64,000 nt of DNA from Gari tellinella. Lineage: Eukaryota > Mollusca > Bivalvia > Cardiida > Psammobiidae. Where the stretch lies: assembly GCA_922989275.2 (NCBI GenBank), contig OV277869.1, forward strand, positions 1,116,001 through 1,180,000, in the 5' to 3' direction. The notes under the pieces are model-generated. The model saw nothing but the letters and a program-made list of their open reading frames with translations. It was not told where the DNA came from and ran no database searches. The position numbers and the translations under genes are program-made. This document shows, piece after piece, positions 20,047 through 31,668 of this stretch (positions are counted from its first letter, which is position 1; every line of letters starts with the position of its first letter).

Positions 20047-20294
20047 TACTTCCGTACTCCGATTACAATGATTACACTTTGGATCCTTTTTTTTTTTTTT
20101 TTTGGTATTTTTTTTTTATTCAAGAATATTAAAAACACTTTGGATCCTGATAACGCAGCGTCTGATCAGTATTCAAACTGTTTGACACTCATTTCAATAT
20201 TGGAGTCAAAATACCTAAATTCTTAATTCGAGAAATAAAGGCAGACGACAATTGTCTAAAGCAGATGACGTCATTGCAGTCAAGAGGTAAGTTA
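20047..20294. other. No gene; poly(T) tract and half class I hairpin
   Basis: A T-rich run near 20090-20120, then ACGCAGCGTCTGATCAGTAT and CAAACTGTTTGACACTC, with GCAGACGACAATTG and ATGACGTCATTGCAGT of the TTAA-family interior. Confidence 0.5.
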
Positions 20295-20540
20295 CAGTGG
20301 AGAATCTGTTATTCTTTCCCAATAAACGCGTTTACGCTAAAACTATTATTTGCAGTGCAAACAGTTTGGAGCCAGATCAGACGCCGTGTAACCCGGCGTC
20401 TGATCAGGCTCCAAACTGTTTGCCACCAAGATAAACATGAATTATCAGAATTGTCCAAAAGTTGTTCTTTTCTACGTTTTAGTGCTTTGCGTTTGCGTAC
20501 GTTTGCGTTTACACGGGAAAGAATAACAGATTCTCCACTG
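20295..20540. mobile_element. MITE, CAGTGGAGA family with class I hairpin
   Basis: Complete element of 246 bp flanked by TA, in the opposite orientation to its neighbour at 19801-20046. The loop has one change (GTGTAACCC). Confidence 0.95.
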
Positions 20541-20928
20541 TATCTAATTTACCCTGCTCCCTCTCTACAACACTACTTGATTGGAAATTGTATGTGTTGC
20601 TCGGAGGGAGTTGTTTTAGGGAGGGGAAAATAAGATTCTTAGAGTCTTGATAGCGACTTGGCTTTTATTTGCAAATAGGTTGAATCCAAGATCAGACGCC
20701 GCTGTATTAAAACTGTGTGACACTCGTCATTATGCTTAATCTGTCAAGATGTCCAATATGATACTTTGAGAAAAACAGCAGACGACAAGTTTGAGCAGAC
20801 GATGTTGAAGAAATGAAAGGGTTAGACATAATTGGCAGGCATTGTTGTAAAAGAGGGGAATCGCTGCTCGGAGGGCCGATGAAGGGAGGATGCACTTTAC
20901 AGCATTATTTAAACTGTGTTAACTCTTT
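20541..20928. other. Debris of CAGTGCTCCCTC MITE; no gene
   Basis: CTGCTCCCTCTCTACAACAC, GTTGCTCGGAGGGAG and ATCAGACGCCGCTG are pieces of the CAGTGCTCCCTC family with part of a class I hairpin. Confidence 0.5.
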
Positions 20929-21169
20929 CCTCCCTGAAACTTTAAATGGACAATTCCAGTTTCCATTTTAGTCTAGTCCATTTCTGACTTTTGAGGGTTG
21001 TTTTTGTCAATGTTTGGCATTATGACAAACAGTGAAGACCCTGATCAGAGGGCTCCGAAAGGATCCCTCTGATCTGGGTCTTCACTGTTTGCACAGGACA
21101 AGTATACTATTCACATGTACACTGTTTGAAAAGCACGCCTATATGCGGGACTAGGGTTCAAAGAGTTAA
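20929..21169. mobile_element. piggyBac-like MITE (TTAA), class I hairpin variant
   Basis: TTAACTCTTTCCTCCCTGAA and GGGTTCAAAGAGTTAA bound the element. The core CAAACAGTGAAGACCCTGAT, CAGAGGGCTCC and its inverse is a class I hairpin variant (GATCAGAGGG instead of GATCAGACGCC). TGTTTGGCATTATGA precedes the core as in the 47.8-kb copy. Confidence 0.85.
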
Positions 21170-21788
21170 GTGCGAAATCATTATTATAATTGAATTAGTT
21201 AAGACCATTAACCCGTTCACCACAAAATCTAGTATCTGTTTTACCCCTTCACGACTATAGTATATTTTATCTACAATAAACTGATGTTTTCACTACCGAT
21301 TCACAATTTAGATTTAACGGTTAGTGACGAAAAGAAAGTATAAACATAAATGTTAACTAGTTTTGGTCCCAATCAGTCTGATTTAGAGTCAAACTGTTTG
21401 CATGGTCGATTATATTCATCTATACCGGTATAGGTGTACAATAATGTTAATTATGGGCGTACCCTGTACGGTCAATTATGCCAATAAAGATACAAATAAA
21501 GTCATTAGCACCATTTAGATTATCCCTTTACTCCGTCGTTTTCAAGACAGGCGATCATAAAAAGTAAGTTAAAAAGTAAAGCAGAATGCGCATTCTGCTT
21601 TACGTTCAACTTGCTTTAAACAATCACCTGTCAGGATGCAGAAAACACTCTTTATGCGACTTTAAACAGAGTATAGGAAAAGCATGAAACGTTGTCTCTT
21701 TGTGGAAAAGGTAACGGCTATAAAACGGCTATGGTGTAAATGTTTATTAACCCATGTGTGCCAAGCGTTCCCATAAAAGGTACACAGG
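21170..21788. other. Decayed MITE fragments; no gene
   Basis: Includes half of a class I hairpin near 21375-21400 and a shortened class II core at 21567-21622 (AAAGCAGAATGCGCATTCTGC) with CACCTGTCAGGATGCAGAAAA. Confidence 0.5.
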
Positions 21789-21854
21789 CAAACAGTGCAG
21801 ACTCAGATCAGACGCCACAAAATGTGGCGTCTGATCTGAGTTTAAACTGTTTGC
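21789..21854. repeat. Class I hairpin variant
   Basis: CAAACAGTGCAGACTCAGAT, CAGACGCC, an A-rich loop, then the inverse ending CTGTTTGC. The stem is symmetric at the position that is usually mismatched. Confidence 0.85.
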
Positions 21855-21958
21855 TAACAAAAATTTCGATCACAAATAAAATAAAAAGACCAGCTACGTC
21901 TTGAATGAAATCTGGATTGATCCAATATATAAGCATGGAATATTCAAGATTGGCATTA

Positions 21959-22326
21959 CAGTGAAACCCCTCTAAACCGGAACCTCTAAATACCGGAATT
22001 CTCTCTAAACCGGACAAAATCTTTGGTCCCGATTCCAACCCTTCTTTATTTTGATCCATTACACCATAAATACGCCTTTTTACATCTTTGGTTTATTATT
22101 AAATTGAAGAAATACGTTTGAACATACTAGCAGATGATAGCTTTAAGCAGGTTGAAAGTAAAGCAGAATGCGCCTTAAGGCGCATTCTGCTTTAATTTCA
22201 ACCTGATTTAAGTGCTCAGCTATCTCTCATACTAGAAACAAGTCAAAACCCCTCTAAACCGGAAACCCCTCTAAACCGGACATTTTTGTTGTCCCCAGAC
22301 ATGTCCGGTTTAGAGGGGTTTCACTG
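21959..22326. mobile_element. MITE, CAGTGAAACCCCTCTAAACC family, with nested TTAA element
   Basis: CAGTGAAACCCCTCTAAACC at both ends in inverted orientation, flanked by TA. Within it, CCATTACACCATAAATACGCC to ACTAGAAACAAG is a decayed TTAACCCTTTAC element with a full class II hairpin (22143-22212). Nested insertion is more likely than a single unit. Confidence 0.85.
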
Positions 22327-22532
22327 TAATGGGTTTAACTCAGATCATTTTGGTGTATCGTCCATCAGGTAACAAGCGGTCACGGAAACAAAGACCATCT
22401 GGAAATCTGAAATACCATAGCTGTTCAACACTTTGATGAAAATTGGATTCTTCCATGCTTTTATATTGAATTACTCTATTTCCTAGTCTAAATTTTAAAT
22501 TTCCTTTTGTTTTAAATTAAAATTCCTATCAA

Positions 22533-22597
22533 CAAACAGTGTAGACGCTGATCAGACGCCGCATCATGCGGCGTCTGATCAGAGTCTATACTGTTTG
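22533..22597. repeat. Class I hairpin variant
   Basis: CAAACAGTGTAGACGCTGAT, CAGACGCC, loop GCATCATGC, inverse ending CTGTTTG. Confidence 0.85.
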
Positions 22598-23164
22598 TTT
22601 ACGTCCCTTTTAGGTGTATGTGACACTAAGTACAAATTTATATACAAAATTAATGCAGAAAGCTCCTACAGAAGATTTCTACAATTTTGTTATCCTATAT
22701 TAAGCAGAAATCTCCATTAGTGTCCTATTGGAGGGCATTTAATACAACAGTAACAGAAGAATAGAATAGAATAGAATCTTTATTATGCAATAACTCTAAC
22801 ATGAGCCATGAGCATAGCAACAATAAACACAAATCAGGGAAAACGGTATGGCAAGATGGCGTTTGGCATAATATGTTTTGGTCTACATATGTAGCTGAAT
22901 ATGTTATGATAGGTTATTCAAGCATAAGTCGATATATCGAAGTTCAAAAGTAATTTCTCATCGTAATCTGTTCTAGATATGGGAGAGACAGACCGATACA
23001 TTCATGATCTTTTCCGACGGTAAATCTTCATTTATCAAATCATATTTTGCCAGAACACCTTATTTTATATCATATCGAAACTAATGATTTCATAAACACC
23101 TGTTTTAAATGGTTTTTCCTTAACGAGGACGTAGCATTTTGAGAATATCGTTTGAGCCTCGTAG
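22598..23164. other. No gene; short (AGAAT)n run
   Basis: AGAATAGAATAGAATAGAAT near 22756-22780; the remainder is AT-rich and unassigned. Confidence 0.45.
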
Positions 23165-24245
23165 TAAAGTTTAATGTATAGCAATATGTAGTATATAGCA
23201 CTGCACAGTACAGCGAAGCAGGACGCACTATATAAGAGCAAAGTGCTTCACAGCCCAACACAGTGCAATATATAACATAATATATAACAAATTATGATAC
23301 AGTTAAACACAGTATAGTAAAGTATATATAGTCTAGTGCAGTACAGTTTACTATGGCACTATATCGCACATTATACTATTGTATGTCATAATACAACACA
23401 GTATAGTACAGTACACTATAGTTCCGTACAATTTAGTACGACAAAAGAGCACATTATGCTACAATATAGCATAGTATATAACAGTATATCGTACATTACA
23501 GTACAGTGTATTACGGCACCATATCGTACGGTATGCTATTGAATATCATAATACTGCACAGTATAGTAAAGTACACTACAGTTTAGCACAATTTCGTACA
23601 GCACAATAGAGCACATCATACTATACTATAGCATAGTAAAGTAAAGTTTACCACAGCCCAGCACAATTTAGTACGTCATAATATAGAACACTATACCACA
23701 GTATAACACACATGCAACACATTATAGTTCGGTGTATTACAGCACATTATAGCATATTGTGATATAATATATCACTAAACAACTCAGTATAGTATAAAGC
23801 ATCACAGCACAGTACAATACAATGAAGAAAAATATGTTTTTGTACAGTACAGCACATTACAGTATATTACAATATAGTACAGTGCAATACAGTACGATTT
23901 AGGACGGGACAATATAGCACGGTATTAAATTGTATATCTCTCTATGACACACTATAGCACAGCACACTACAGTACAGCACAATGCAGTACAATGTACTAC
24001 AGTATCTCATGAATTAGAACAGTTTAGTATAGTCCACTACCGCATAGCAAATTTTAGCACAACATAATATAGCATATTGTATTGCTGTTTTTCACTAGGC
24101 ATCGCAACATATTATAGGACAGCACAGAGCATTTTAGTACGACATAAGATAGTTGAGTATACAGATGTTTGTTACAGTTCAGCACGGTATAGCACTGCAC
24201 ATTGCAACACAGTACAACACAGCACAATTAACCCTGGTTTTAAAA
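23165..24245. repeat. Degenerate satellite of AGTACAGTACA/GCACAGTATA motifs
   Basis: About 1.1 kb in which variants of CAGTATAGTA, CAGTACAGTAC and AGCACAATATAG recur every 5-10 bp, interspersed with CATATTGTA-like pieces. Frames through it are low-complexity and not genes. Confidence 0.8.
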
Positions 24246-24251
24246 GCTTTA

Positions 24252-24324
24252 TACTGTAACAAGTGTAAACCTAGATCAGATGGCTCATACGAGAGCCCTC
24301 CGATCTAGATAAGCACCAGTTACA
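24252..24324. repeat. Diverged class I hairpin
   Basis: CTGTAACAAGTGTAAACCTA, GATCAGATGGCTC, then GAGCCCTCCGATCTAG and ACCAGTTAC. It retains the AGATCAGA anchor but lost CAAACAG. Confidence 0.6.
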
Positions 24325-24519
24325 AATGATTATTTATTAATTCAGAGCAAGTTACCGGTACGTGTATTTATGTTTTTAACATAATTATAGGTTATACTAC
24401 CGCGACTCATAGGGTCACGCTATATTTACAGTTCAAAGTTTCGGACTGTGTTTCATTCATTCACATTTAAAAAGTATGTAAGTTTTGTACCTTTGATGCA
24501 GCATATTTCAGTCTGTTTA

Positions 24520-24735
24520 TTTGAGTACCCCTAAGACGCGCCGCGTGATATTGAGGGCGTCTTAGATGATTGTGCAATTGGGGTCAAACTAACAGTCTGC
24601 TATATTTTTTAAAAATGGTTGGTATAGTTAAGACTCATTTTTGTATATAATAATCGGTAATATCATAGTATTTCTGTATAATGCAAGAACCCCTAAGATG
24701 TGCCGCGTATATAGAGGGCGTCTTAGTTTTCTGTG
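24520..24735. repeat. Two short hairpins CTAAGACGC...GGGCGTCTTAG
   Basis: CCCCTAAGACGCGCCGCGTG with GGGCGTCTTAG (24529-24566) and CCCCTAAGATGTGCCGCGTA with GGGCGTCTTAG (24691-24727). Two related palindromes about 160 bp apart. Confidence 0.6.
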
Positions 24736-25368
24736 TGCGGATGGGCTTACATGTACAGCTTTTTAGACTAGGAAACTGGGTAAAGTAGAGAGGAAATTGT
24801 TATATGCGACAACATATTTCATTTTCATATTGTTCAACAAATTTAAACGGTATGGGCAATTTCAAAGTTAGCAATTTATATTGCTTAGCATAGCACCTGG
24901 CAGCTTTGTAGAGCAATTAATGTTTAACAGATAAAGAAATAAATTGTTTCACAACAAGAGAAATATTGACATATTGCCAATACTACCTCTGCAAAAATAA
25001 TTGTCAAAGGCCTCTGTGTATGTAGATGACTATTCTGACTATTCATTAAATAAGAGAGGTAAAATCTTTGGATACTGATCACACGCCGGGCTACCCGGCG
25101 TCTGATCTGGCTCCAAACTGTTTGCAAAGGAAATAATAGTTACTCAAACACTACATTTGGTATTCATATGTGATATGGTATGGGACATATGACCCCGGCA
25201 AGCTTTTGCTATACTGGACGGAAGAGGTCACAGTCAAGGTAAAGGTGACCTTAGATTACGTGTTGGTTTCCTTTGCAAAGTTTTGTTTCATGTATGGGAA
25301 ATATGCCAAGGACAATTCTATTCTATAACTGAAGCCAAAGTCCAATGTCTAAACTCATTCCCAAGCAT
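24736..25368. other. No gene; partial class I hairpin
   Basis: Right half of a class I hairpin with GGGCTACCCGGCGTCTGATC at 25087-25130. The rest is unassigned. Confidence 0.45.
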
Positions 25369-25434
25369 TTGATTGGTCAAATTTGAGCCTTGGCTCAAAT
25401 CTGACCAATCAAATGCTTGGGAAAACATCCAGAC
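25369..25434. repeat. Palindrome bearing CCAATCA boxes
   Basis: CCAAGCATTTGATTGGTCAA, ATTTGAGCC, then the inverse ending CAAATGCTTGGG. A near-identical hairpin occurs at 50378-50434. Confidence 0.85.
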
Positions 25435-25607
25435 TAAAACGCTTTATAACCTAAGAGCCTGATGTAGTTTAGGAAACGTCTTCCGGACAATTAGTTTTCA
25501 TAATTTAGGTCAATGTCAAGACTATAGTGGCATGAAAATGGTACGGCGAAAACATCAAACTCCCCCTATGTACTCACATACCAAATTGAGTGTAGTATTC
25601 CTAACTA

Positions 25608-25853
25608 CAGTGGAGAATGTGTTATTCTTTCCCAATAAACGCGTTTACGCTAAAACTATTATTCGCAGTGCAAACAGTTTGGAGCCAGATCAGACGCCGG
25701 GTAACCCGGCGTCTGATCAAGCTCCAAACTGATTGCCACCTAGATAAATATGAAAGATCAGAATTGTCCAAAAGTTGTTCTTTTCTACGTTTTAGTGCTT
25801 TGCGTTTGCGTACGTTTGCGTTTAAACGGGAAAGAATAACAGATTCTCCACTG
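25608..25853. mobile_element. MITE, CAGTGGAGA family with class I hairpin
   Basis: Complete 246-bp element flanked by TA, same orientation as 20295-20540. Confidence 0.95.
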
Positions 25854-26264
25854 TAATGTTTCTGAAATGCAATGCCCCCTCTCTACACGACACTAAATGT
25901 GAGCCACATGTTGTGTGTTGCTCGGAGGGAGTTGTTGTAGGGAGAGAGATAAAAACTTGGCTTACATTTGGAAACAGTTTGACTCACGCGGCGTCTGATC
26001 TGGGTTCAAGCTGTTTATCACTTATAATTATATTTATTCTAGCAAAATGTCCACTTATATGTAACTTTGTAACGAGGGAATTGTTGTTCAGGAGGGAAGG
26101 AGTTATGTAAGGTGTTTTTTGGAAATATCCTGCAGACAAGTGTATTGTATGATTCATGTCAAAGGTTATCCATTGCACTCTCAATGACGTCATAAAGCGC
26201 ATTTGCAAACAGTTATGATTCTGATCAAACTCCGCCTTACTATTGCCACTTGTTTTATAATAGA
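25854..26264. other. MITE debris; no gene
   Basis: GTTGCTCGGAGGGAGTTGTTG, ACGCGGCGTCTGATCTGGGT and CTCAATGACGTCATAAAGCG are pieces of CAGTGCTCCCTC and TTAA families. Confidence 0.5.
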
Positions 26265-27724
26265 CCGGTGCGCCATGCTAAATGTTACAGTGGAGAATGT
26301 GTTATTCTTTCCCAATAAACGCATTTACGCTAAAACGTTTAGTTCCAGTGCAAACAGTTTGGAGCCAGATCAGACGCCGGGTAACCCGGCGTCTGATCAG
26401 GCTCCAAACTGTTTGCCACCAAGATAAACATGAAATATCAGAATTGTCCAAAAGTTGTTCTTTTCTATGTTTTAGTGCTTTGCGTTTGCGTACGTTTGCG
26501 TTTAAACGGTAAAGAATAACAGATTCTCCACTGTGAATTGCTATATGCGAAATGCTAAATGCGAATTGCTATATGCGAAATGCTAAATGCGAATTGCTAT
26601 ATGCGAAATGCTAAATGCGAATTGCTATATGCGAAATGCTAAATGCGAATGGTGAAATGCTAATAAAATACATAACTCTATTAGGTGGTGTTTAATGCTA
26701 AATGCTAAATGCTGATTGCGAAATGCGTTTTGTGAAATGCCATTTGCAAATTGCAAAAATGCTAAATGCGAATTGCAAAAATGCCATTCGCAAATTTCTT
26801 AATGCCAAATGCGAATTTCTGTACTAAGGCCAAACAAAAATACCCCTATTTCTGGTAACCTGACCGACCATAGTTTTCCCCTCCGACTCTAAACTTTTTT
26901 TTCCATACATGTCGGTGAATGTCGTTCATTTTTACGGCGCATGTGACAGTCGTTTTTTTAGGAACGTGTACTAGAAGCTATTCTTGAGTTAATTGTTTCA
27001 AAAAGCTGCTTTATATGCGTTTTTGTGTTTTAAAAATTGATTTTTAGATTAGCATATATCTAAGAGGAAGTTGATCTAAATCTGTCATAAAGTACTTTCC
27101 TTGCAGGTATGATCTGCTAGTTAATTAACCATTGCCATATGCAACTTGCAGACAGCACATTTTATTGACATGTTTGACAAGCATACAACACAATTTAAAA
27201 TATTATTAATTCCACCATATATAAGTCACTACTTTGCCGGTTTAGTAAAACAATATTAGTTAACAAGCATACTAGTTTCAATGTTAAGGTAATTTTGGTA
27301 ATGGGACGTGTCAATTAACAATTTGAATTGATATTGTTAAGGTATTTTATGTATGGCTAAGAGTTCTGCAAAATAAAGTAAATTCATATGTTTTCATAAA
27401 ATCCGACCGTCCGTCCCTAAGTTTTTTAGCATGTAATAGGAAACATGGGTAATTTTTTATTCGGCCTAAATGCGATTTGCTAAATGCTAAAAGCGATTTG
27501 CTGAATGTCAAATGATTGAAAAAAACCGCCATTTGAAGTAACCGTCAAAGCATTTGGCATTCGGCGCAAATAGCATTACGCATTTGGCAAATAGCTATAC
27601 GCATTAGTATTGTCAAATAGCATTTCGCAAAAAGCAATTCGCATTTAGCAAATAGCATTTAATATTTCACAGAAAGCATTTCGCATTTGGCATTTTACAA
27701 CTAGCAATTAGCATGGCGCACCGG
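26265..27724. mobile_element. Fold-back element of AAATGCTAAATGCGAATTGC repeats
   Basis: The terminal inverted repeat CCGGTGCGCCATGCTAA is perfect at both ends. Arms are built of ~28-bp units (GAATTGCTATATGCGAAATG, CTAAATGC) on the left and their inverse (GCATTTCGC, GCATTTAGCAAATAGC) on the right. The middle carries no recognised gene. A CAGTGGAGA MITE is inserted at 26288 in the left arm. The right two thirds recur in the downstream segmental copy. Confidence 0.8.
26288..26533. mobile_element. MITE, CAGTGGAGA family, nested in fold-back
   Basis: Complete 246-bp element with TA at the left; the right flank is TG, so one target base has changed. Confidence 0.95.
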
Positions 27725-27956
27725 CCTTCCAATTACATCAGTTATACTGCCTTCAATCTAATGTTGAAACGATATTACACACAATTTTGACCCGCTTTAG
27801 GTGTTGTTAAGAATAAACCTCCATTACAAAACGCTTCAAGCAAACTCAGAAGACAACTAACTTTACACCTTGTCAGGTTCAAAACTTATTAAAACTCTTT
27901 TGATCAGGTTATAGTGTGTGAAAACCTTCAATAGTTCCTATATTTCATTGCATGCG

Positions 27957-28206
27957 TTAATCCCCATTCATGGTCAAATTATAGGGGAGATTTTTACCCA
28001 TTCACCGCTTTATTGTCGTCTGCCTCATTATTGTTATCTGCAAAACATTTTTCAAAGTTAGATTTAAGTTTGTATGATTTAATAAATATCGATTAGAATG
28101 TCAAACAGTTAGGGTCCTGATCAGACGCCGCGTTATGCGGCGTCTGATCTGGATCCAAACTGTTTGCTTACGCGCTTTTTAGTGTTATTGAAAGCGAAAG
28201 GATTAA
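27957..28206. mobile_element. piggyBac-like MITE (TTAA) with class I hairpin
   Basis: TTAATCCCCATTCATGGTCA, CACCGCTTTATTGTCGTCTG, a class I hairpin at 28101-28168 with GATCAGACGCC and loop GCGTTATGC, and a GCGAAAGGATTAA end. A second half-element with its own class I hairpin follows to about 28404. Confidence 0.75.
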
Positions 28207-28450
28207 GAAACATCGACAATAGTATCAAATAGTTTGGACCCTGATCAGATGTCGTATTACGCGGGGTCTGATTTAGATCCAAACTGTTTGCAAATACAAC
28301 TGTAGGCGACTTTGGTGGTGACAATGTTAACTGACATCAAAATAAAGGCACCGACAATGAAACGGTGAACATCTCACGAACAATTCGGCAGTGAAAGGTT
28401 TTAGTCAAACTACTGTCAGTATTACTTTGAAACGGCCTTGCAGACAATAA

Positions 28451-28742
28451 GGGCGTGTTCGATTATCAGTCCGGAATTGACGGGATTGACGGAATTGAAA
28501 TCGAATGGTCCGGGATTCAATTCCAGAACTGTTCTATCAATTCTGCCCGAGGAGGTGGTGTGAGCAGAATTGTGACGTATCATCATGGTTCCCGGCACAA
28601 TTTACGAACGCTTCGACAGCAAAGTTGTAATCAGTAGGGAACCAGTCTACCATATTTGCAAGGTTTCAATTCCGTTTTAGTTGATTTACTAATTCCATGG
28701 AATCGTTCCAAACAGTTCTGGAACTGATAATCGAACACGCCC
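28451..28742. mobile_element. PIF/Harbinger-like MITE with TAA target duplication
   Basis: Perfect 20-bp terminal repeats GGGCGTGTTCGATTATCAGT, flanked by TAA on both sides (28448-28450, 28743-28745). The other segmental copy has the uninterrupted site with a single TAA at 34726-34728. A three-base T-A-A target and GGGC-G-GTT ends are characteristic of PIF/Harbinger. 292 bp, non-coding. Confidence 0.9.
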
Positions 28743-28859
28743 TAATATTCAAGCAGACGATGACGGAGTAAAACCCGCAGGATTAATTTGGCGGTGAAAA
28801 GGTTAAATGAAAAGCAAACTAACATTTTCCAACAATTGGACTATTTATTCCGTTTGTTT

Positions 28860-29111
28860 TTAACCCTTTACCTGATAGCTTATTTCTAGTATTGAACATA
28901 TATGACTACTTAAAGCAGGTTGAAAGTAAAGCAGAATGCGCCTTGAGGCGCATTCTGCTTTACTTTCAGCCTGCTTTAAGCTATCATATGCTTGAATATA
29001 GAAACTATTCCCAATAATATATATTCAAGACTGATTAAACTGGAACTATTTTCTTCAGCGGAGGAATATATCATTTTCGCTAAAAGGCGCTTCTATGGGG
29101 TAAAGGGTTCA
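28860..29111. mobile_element. piggyBac-like MITE (TTAA) with class II hairpin
   Basis: TTAACCCTTTACCTGATAG to GGGGTAAAGGGTT; the right TTAA has mutated to TTCA here but is intact in the duplicate at 35091-35094. Hairpin complete with CGCCTTGAGGCG tip. Confidence 0.9.
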
Positions 29112-29414
29112 TTCCGTTTGATTCATGTAATCCCAGTGCCCCGTATATGCTTCATTTACAAACAGTGTATCTGAGAAGAGAACACTAGAGTATTTACTAT
29201 TAAAGATTCTGAAATATATTGTACCTAACAAACAAAGACATGTGTTGAAAGTGGAATGGCCAATTTGAAGTTTCAGGGAAAAATAAGTTCAGAATTTGAA
29301 CAACAAAATGCTTGAGAACGAGCTCAGATTCAAACGGTTTGTTCAATGCTTGTATTCATTTTACAATTGACATTACGGCAAGCAATGTCTAGTGATACAA
29401 AAAAAACTTCATCA

Positions 29415-29654
29415 CAGTAGAAAATGCGATATTATTCCCTACAAAGCGCGTTTATATGCTAAATTCTGTTTGTCATTTTTGAATTGTTTGGAGCCAGATC
29501 AGACGCCGTGTTAACCGACGTCTGATCATGCTTCAAACAATTTGCCTCTGAGATTAAAAAATAAAGGTACAATTTTCAAGACGATGTCATTTTCTACATT
29601 TTAATACACTATGTTTGTGTTTCGTTTTGACAGGATTTAACCCCTTCTCAACTG
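29415..29654. mobile_element. Diverged CAGTGGAGA-family MITE with class I hairpin
   Basis: CAGTAGAAAATGCGATATTATTCCCT, GCGCGTTTATATGCTAAA, hairpin TTGGAGCCAGATCAGACGCC and its inverse, and a CTTCTCAACTG end. An older copy, present in both segmental copies. Confidence 0.8.
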
Positions 29655-29941
29655 TACAGCCAATCATAAAGGCTCGGTGAAGGCGTTAATCACACGTGAC
29701 ATCTTACAGCAGAATACACCCTTTCATTGCTATGACGTCATATGATTTAAAATATTGTCGTCTGCTGTCATTTCTTAAATTTACATTTTATCTAAATTGA
29801 CTAAAACATATATTGTAATGGGTGTCAAACAGTAGGCCTAACGCGGCGTCTGATCAGAATCCCAAATATAAGCAATTGTACGCTAGGTAAGGCAGCAAAG
29901 GAGTTACCCATTTCACTTCCAAGCAAACAACATTGATTTTT

Positions 29942-30007
29942 GCAAACAGTTTGGATCTTGATCATACACCGCGTAACGCAAAGTTTGATCAGGATCCAAA
30001 CTGTTTG
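29942..30007. repeat. Diverged class I hairpin
   Basis: GCAAACAGTTTGGATCTTGA, loop region CCGCGTAACGC, TCAGGATCCAAACTGTTTG. Confidence 0.75.
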
Positions 30008-30263
30008 AAACTCATTATAAACGTGTCTGATGTCAGGAAGGCATGCAATTGCAATTATTATAAGTAAAACCAGACAAAAAAAGAGGAAGCCGAAAAAAGC
30101 AAATATCTACAAACAATGTTCGATAATGGATAGTGTAATCAACAATGAGACGCAGCATTTTGCGGTATCAGGTCAGGATCTACACTGTTTGCTATATATC
30201 ATATGAATGATTGACTGTATGCACAAATACGGCGGTTTCTTTACATCACCCTATAGGTAAATG

Positions 30264-30624
30264 TAAGTGTTCCCTCCCTACAACGGCCCTCCCTACAACG
30301 ACCCCCTCCTTACAACGACATTTGCCTCAGTTCCCGAAACAAGACAACTATGTCCAACCTTTTCGCGGCTGCATTGTCGTCTGCTTAAAATTGTCGCTCT
30401 GCTGTTTTTCTCAAAGTTACATAATTGACATTTTTACAGAAAATACTTTATGACGAGTGACAAACAGCTTGAATCCTGACCAGACGCCGCGTTATACGCG
30501 GCGTCTGATCTGTATTCAAGCTGTTTGCAAATGTAAGCCAATTTTCCTCCATATATCGACTCCCTCCGAACAACCTACACAATTTTGGTCTCCCATTGGT
30601 TGTCGTTGTAGAGAGGGAGCGCTG
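30264..30624. mobile_element. MITE, CAGTGCTCCCTCTCTACAACG family, class I hairpin
   Basis: AGTGTTCCCTCCCTACAACG and CGTTGTAGAGAGGGAGC are inverted. The centre CAAACAGCTTGAATCCTGAC, CAGACGCC and its inverse ending AAGCTGTTTGC is a class I hairpin. Ends resemble pogo/Tigger MITEs with TA targets. Confidence 0.8.
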
Positions 30625-31072
30625 TACAACGAAATCTCATAACAAGTAAACCTGCAAAGTACCCCAACATAAATATAATTTGTTATTTGAGTTTTGAATC
30701 AAATAACTTTCGTTTACATGCATCGCTTTCGCACAAATATTGTTATGTTTTCCATGAAATAATTAAAATATGGTGATATTTCATAAATCAGAAAAAAGCT
30801 ATACGTTATCATCCGCCATGAAAAAAAAAATACCAAAATAGTTCCCGGGGTACTTAGCAGTTTTGCTAAGTAAACATAAAGATCGTCATTGCAATATTGC
30901 AATAGGTTAAAATTAAACACGAGGCTTTCTATTTTATCAACGAGTATAATCGCATTTTATAAACAGTATATGTATAGAACACACTTGTCCTGTGTGAACA
31001 GTGTAGACCCAGACCCGAGGGCGAAGGGTTTGCACAGTTTTTTCATTTTGTAATTAACTGTAAAAACAACTA

Positions 31073-31320
31073 TTACCCTTTCACTCCCAATGGCGTCATA
31101 AAGCGCATTTGCCAACAGTTTTTATCCTGATCAGATACCTCGTAACGCGGCGTCTGATCAGGATCAAAACTGTTTGTCACTTGTTTTTTAAATTACGTAA
31201 GTTATACTGCCTTACATCTAACTTTGAAACGATGTTGCAGACAACACTATTGAGACAGGCGACACTATGGCGGTGAATGGGTAAAAAACCGTACGATGAA
31301 TTTGATCATGAAAGGGTTAA
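31073..31320. mobile_element. piggyBac-like MITE (TTAA) with class I hairpin
   Basis: TTACCCTTTCACTCCCAATG at the left and TTTGATCATGAAAGGGTTAA at the right; hairpin around ATCAGATACC and CGGCGTCTGATCAGGATC. Confidence 0.8.
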
Positions 31321-31386
31321 CATTCAAATTTGTTTGCACTGACAAAAACATTATTATTGGACTTAGTAATTAAACGTTCTGGTATA

Positions 31387-31635
31387 TTAACCCTTTACTT
31401 CATAGTCTGTTTCTAGCATCGGAAATAGGAGAACACTTAAAGCAGGTTGAACGTAAAGCAGAATATGCCTCCAGGCACACTTTGCTTCACATTTAACCTG
31501 CTTTAAACTACGATTTTCCAGAGTATAACAATATTGCTTTTGATACATATTTACTACAGTTTAAATTGAGACCATTTTCTTCAGTGAAGGAAAAGATTAG
31601 ATAGATAAATAAGTTCGTATGGAGTAAAGGGTTAA
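31387..31635. mobile_element. piggyBac-like MITE (TTAA) with class II hairpin
   Basis: TTAACCCTTTACTTCATAG to TATGGAGTAAAGGGTTAA. Its right end lies 33 bp past the stop codon of the beta gene, so it likely forms part of that gene's 3' UTR or terminator region. Confidence 0.9.
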
Positions 31636-31668
31636 ATACTGATCACATACTCGTTTTTAGCTTTCTTA

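Noticed and set aside
20265..20633. 122-codon frame shared with 19798-19986, 25617-25856, 26282-26512 and 56239-56427
   Set aside because: The similar proteins are translations of the CAGTGGAGA MITE, which is palindromic and non-coding.
23336..24259. Possible CRISPR-like or spacer-repeat array
   Set aside because: Motifs are too short and irregular, there is no constant repeat with unique spacers, and the context is eukaryotic.
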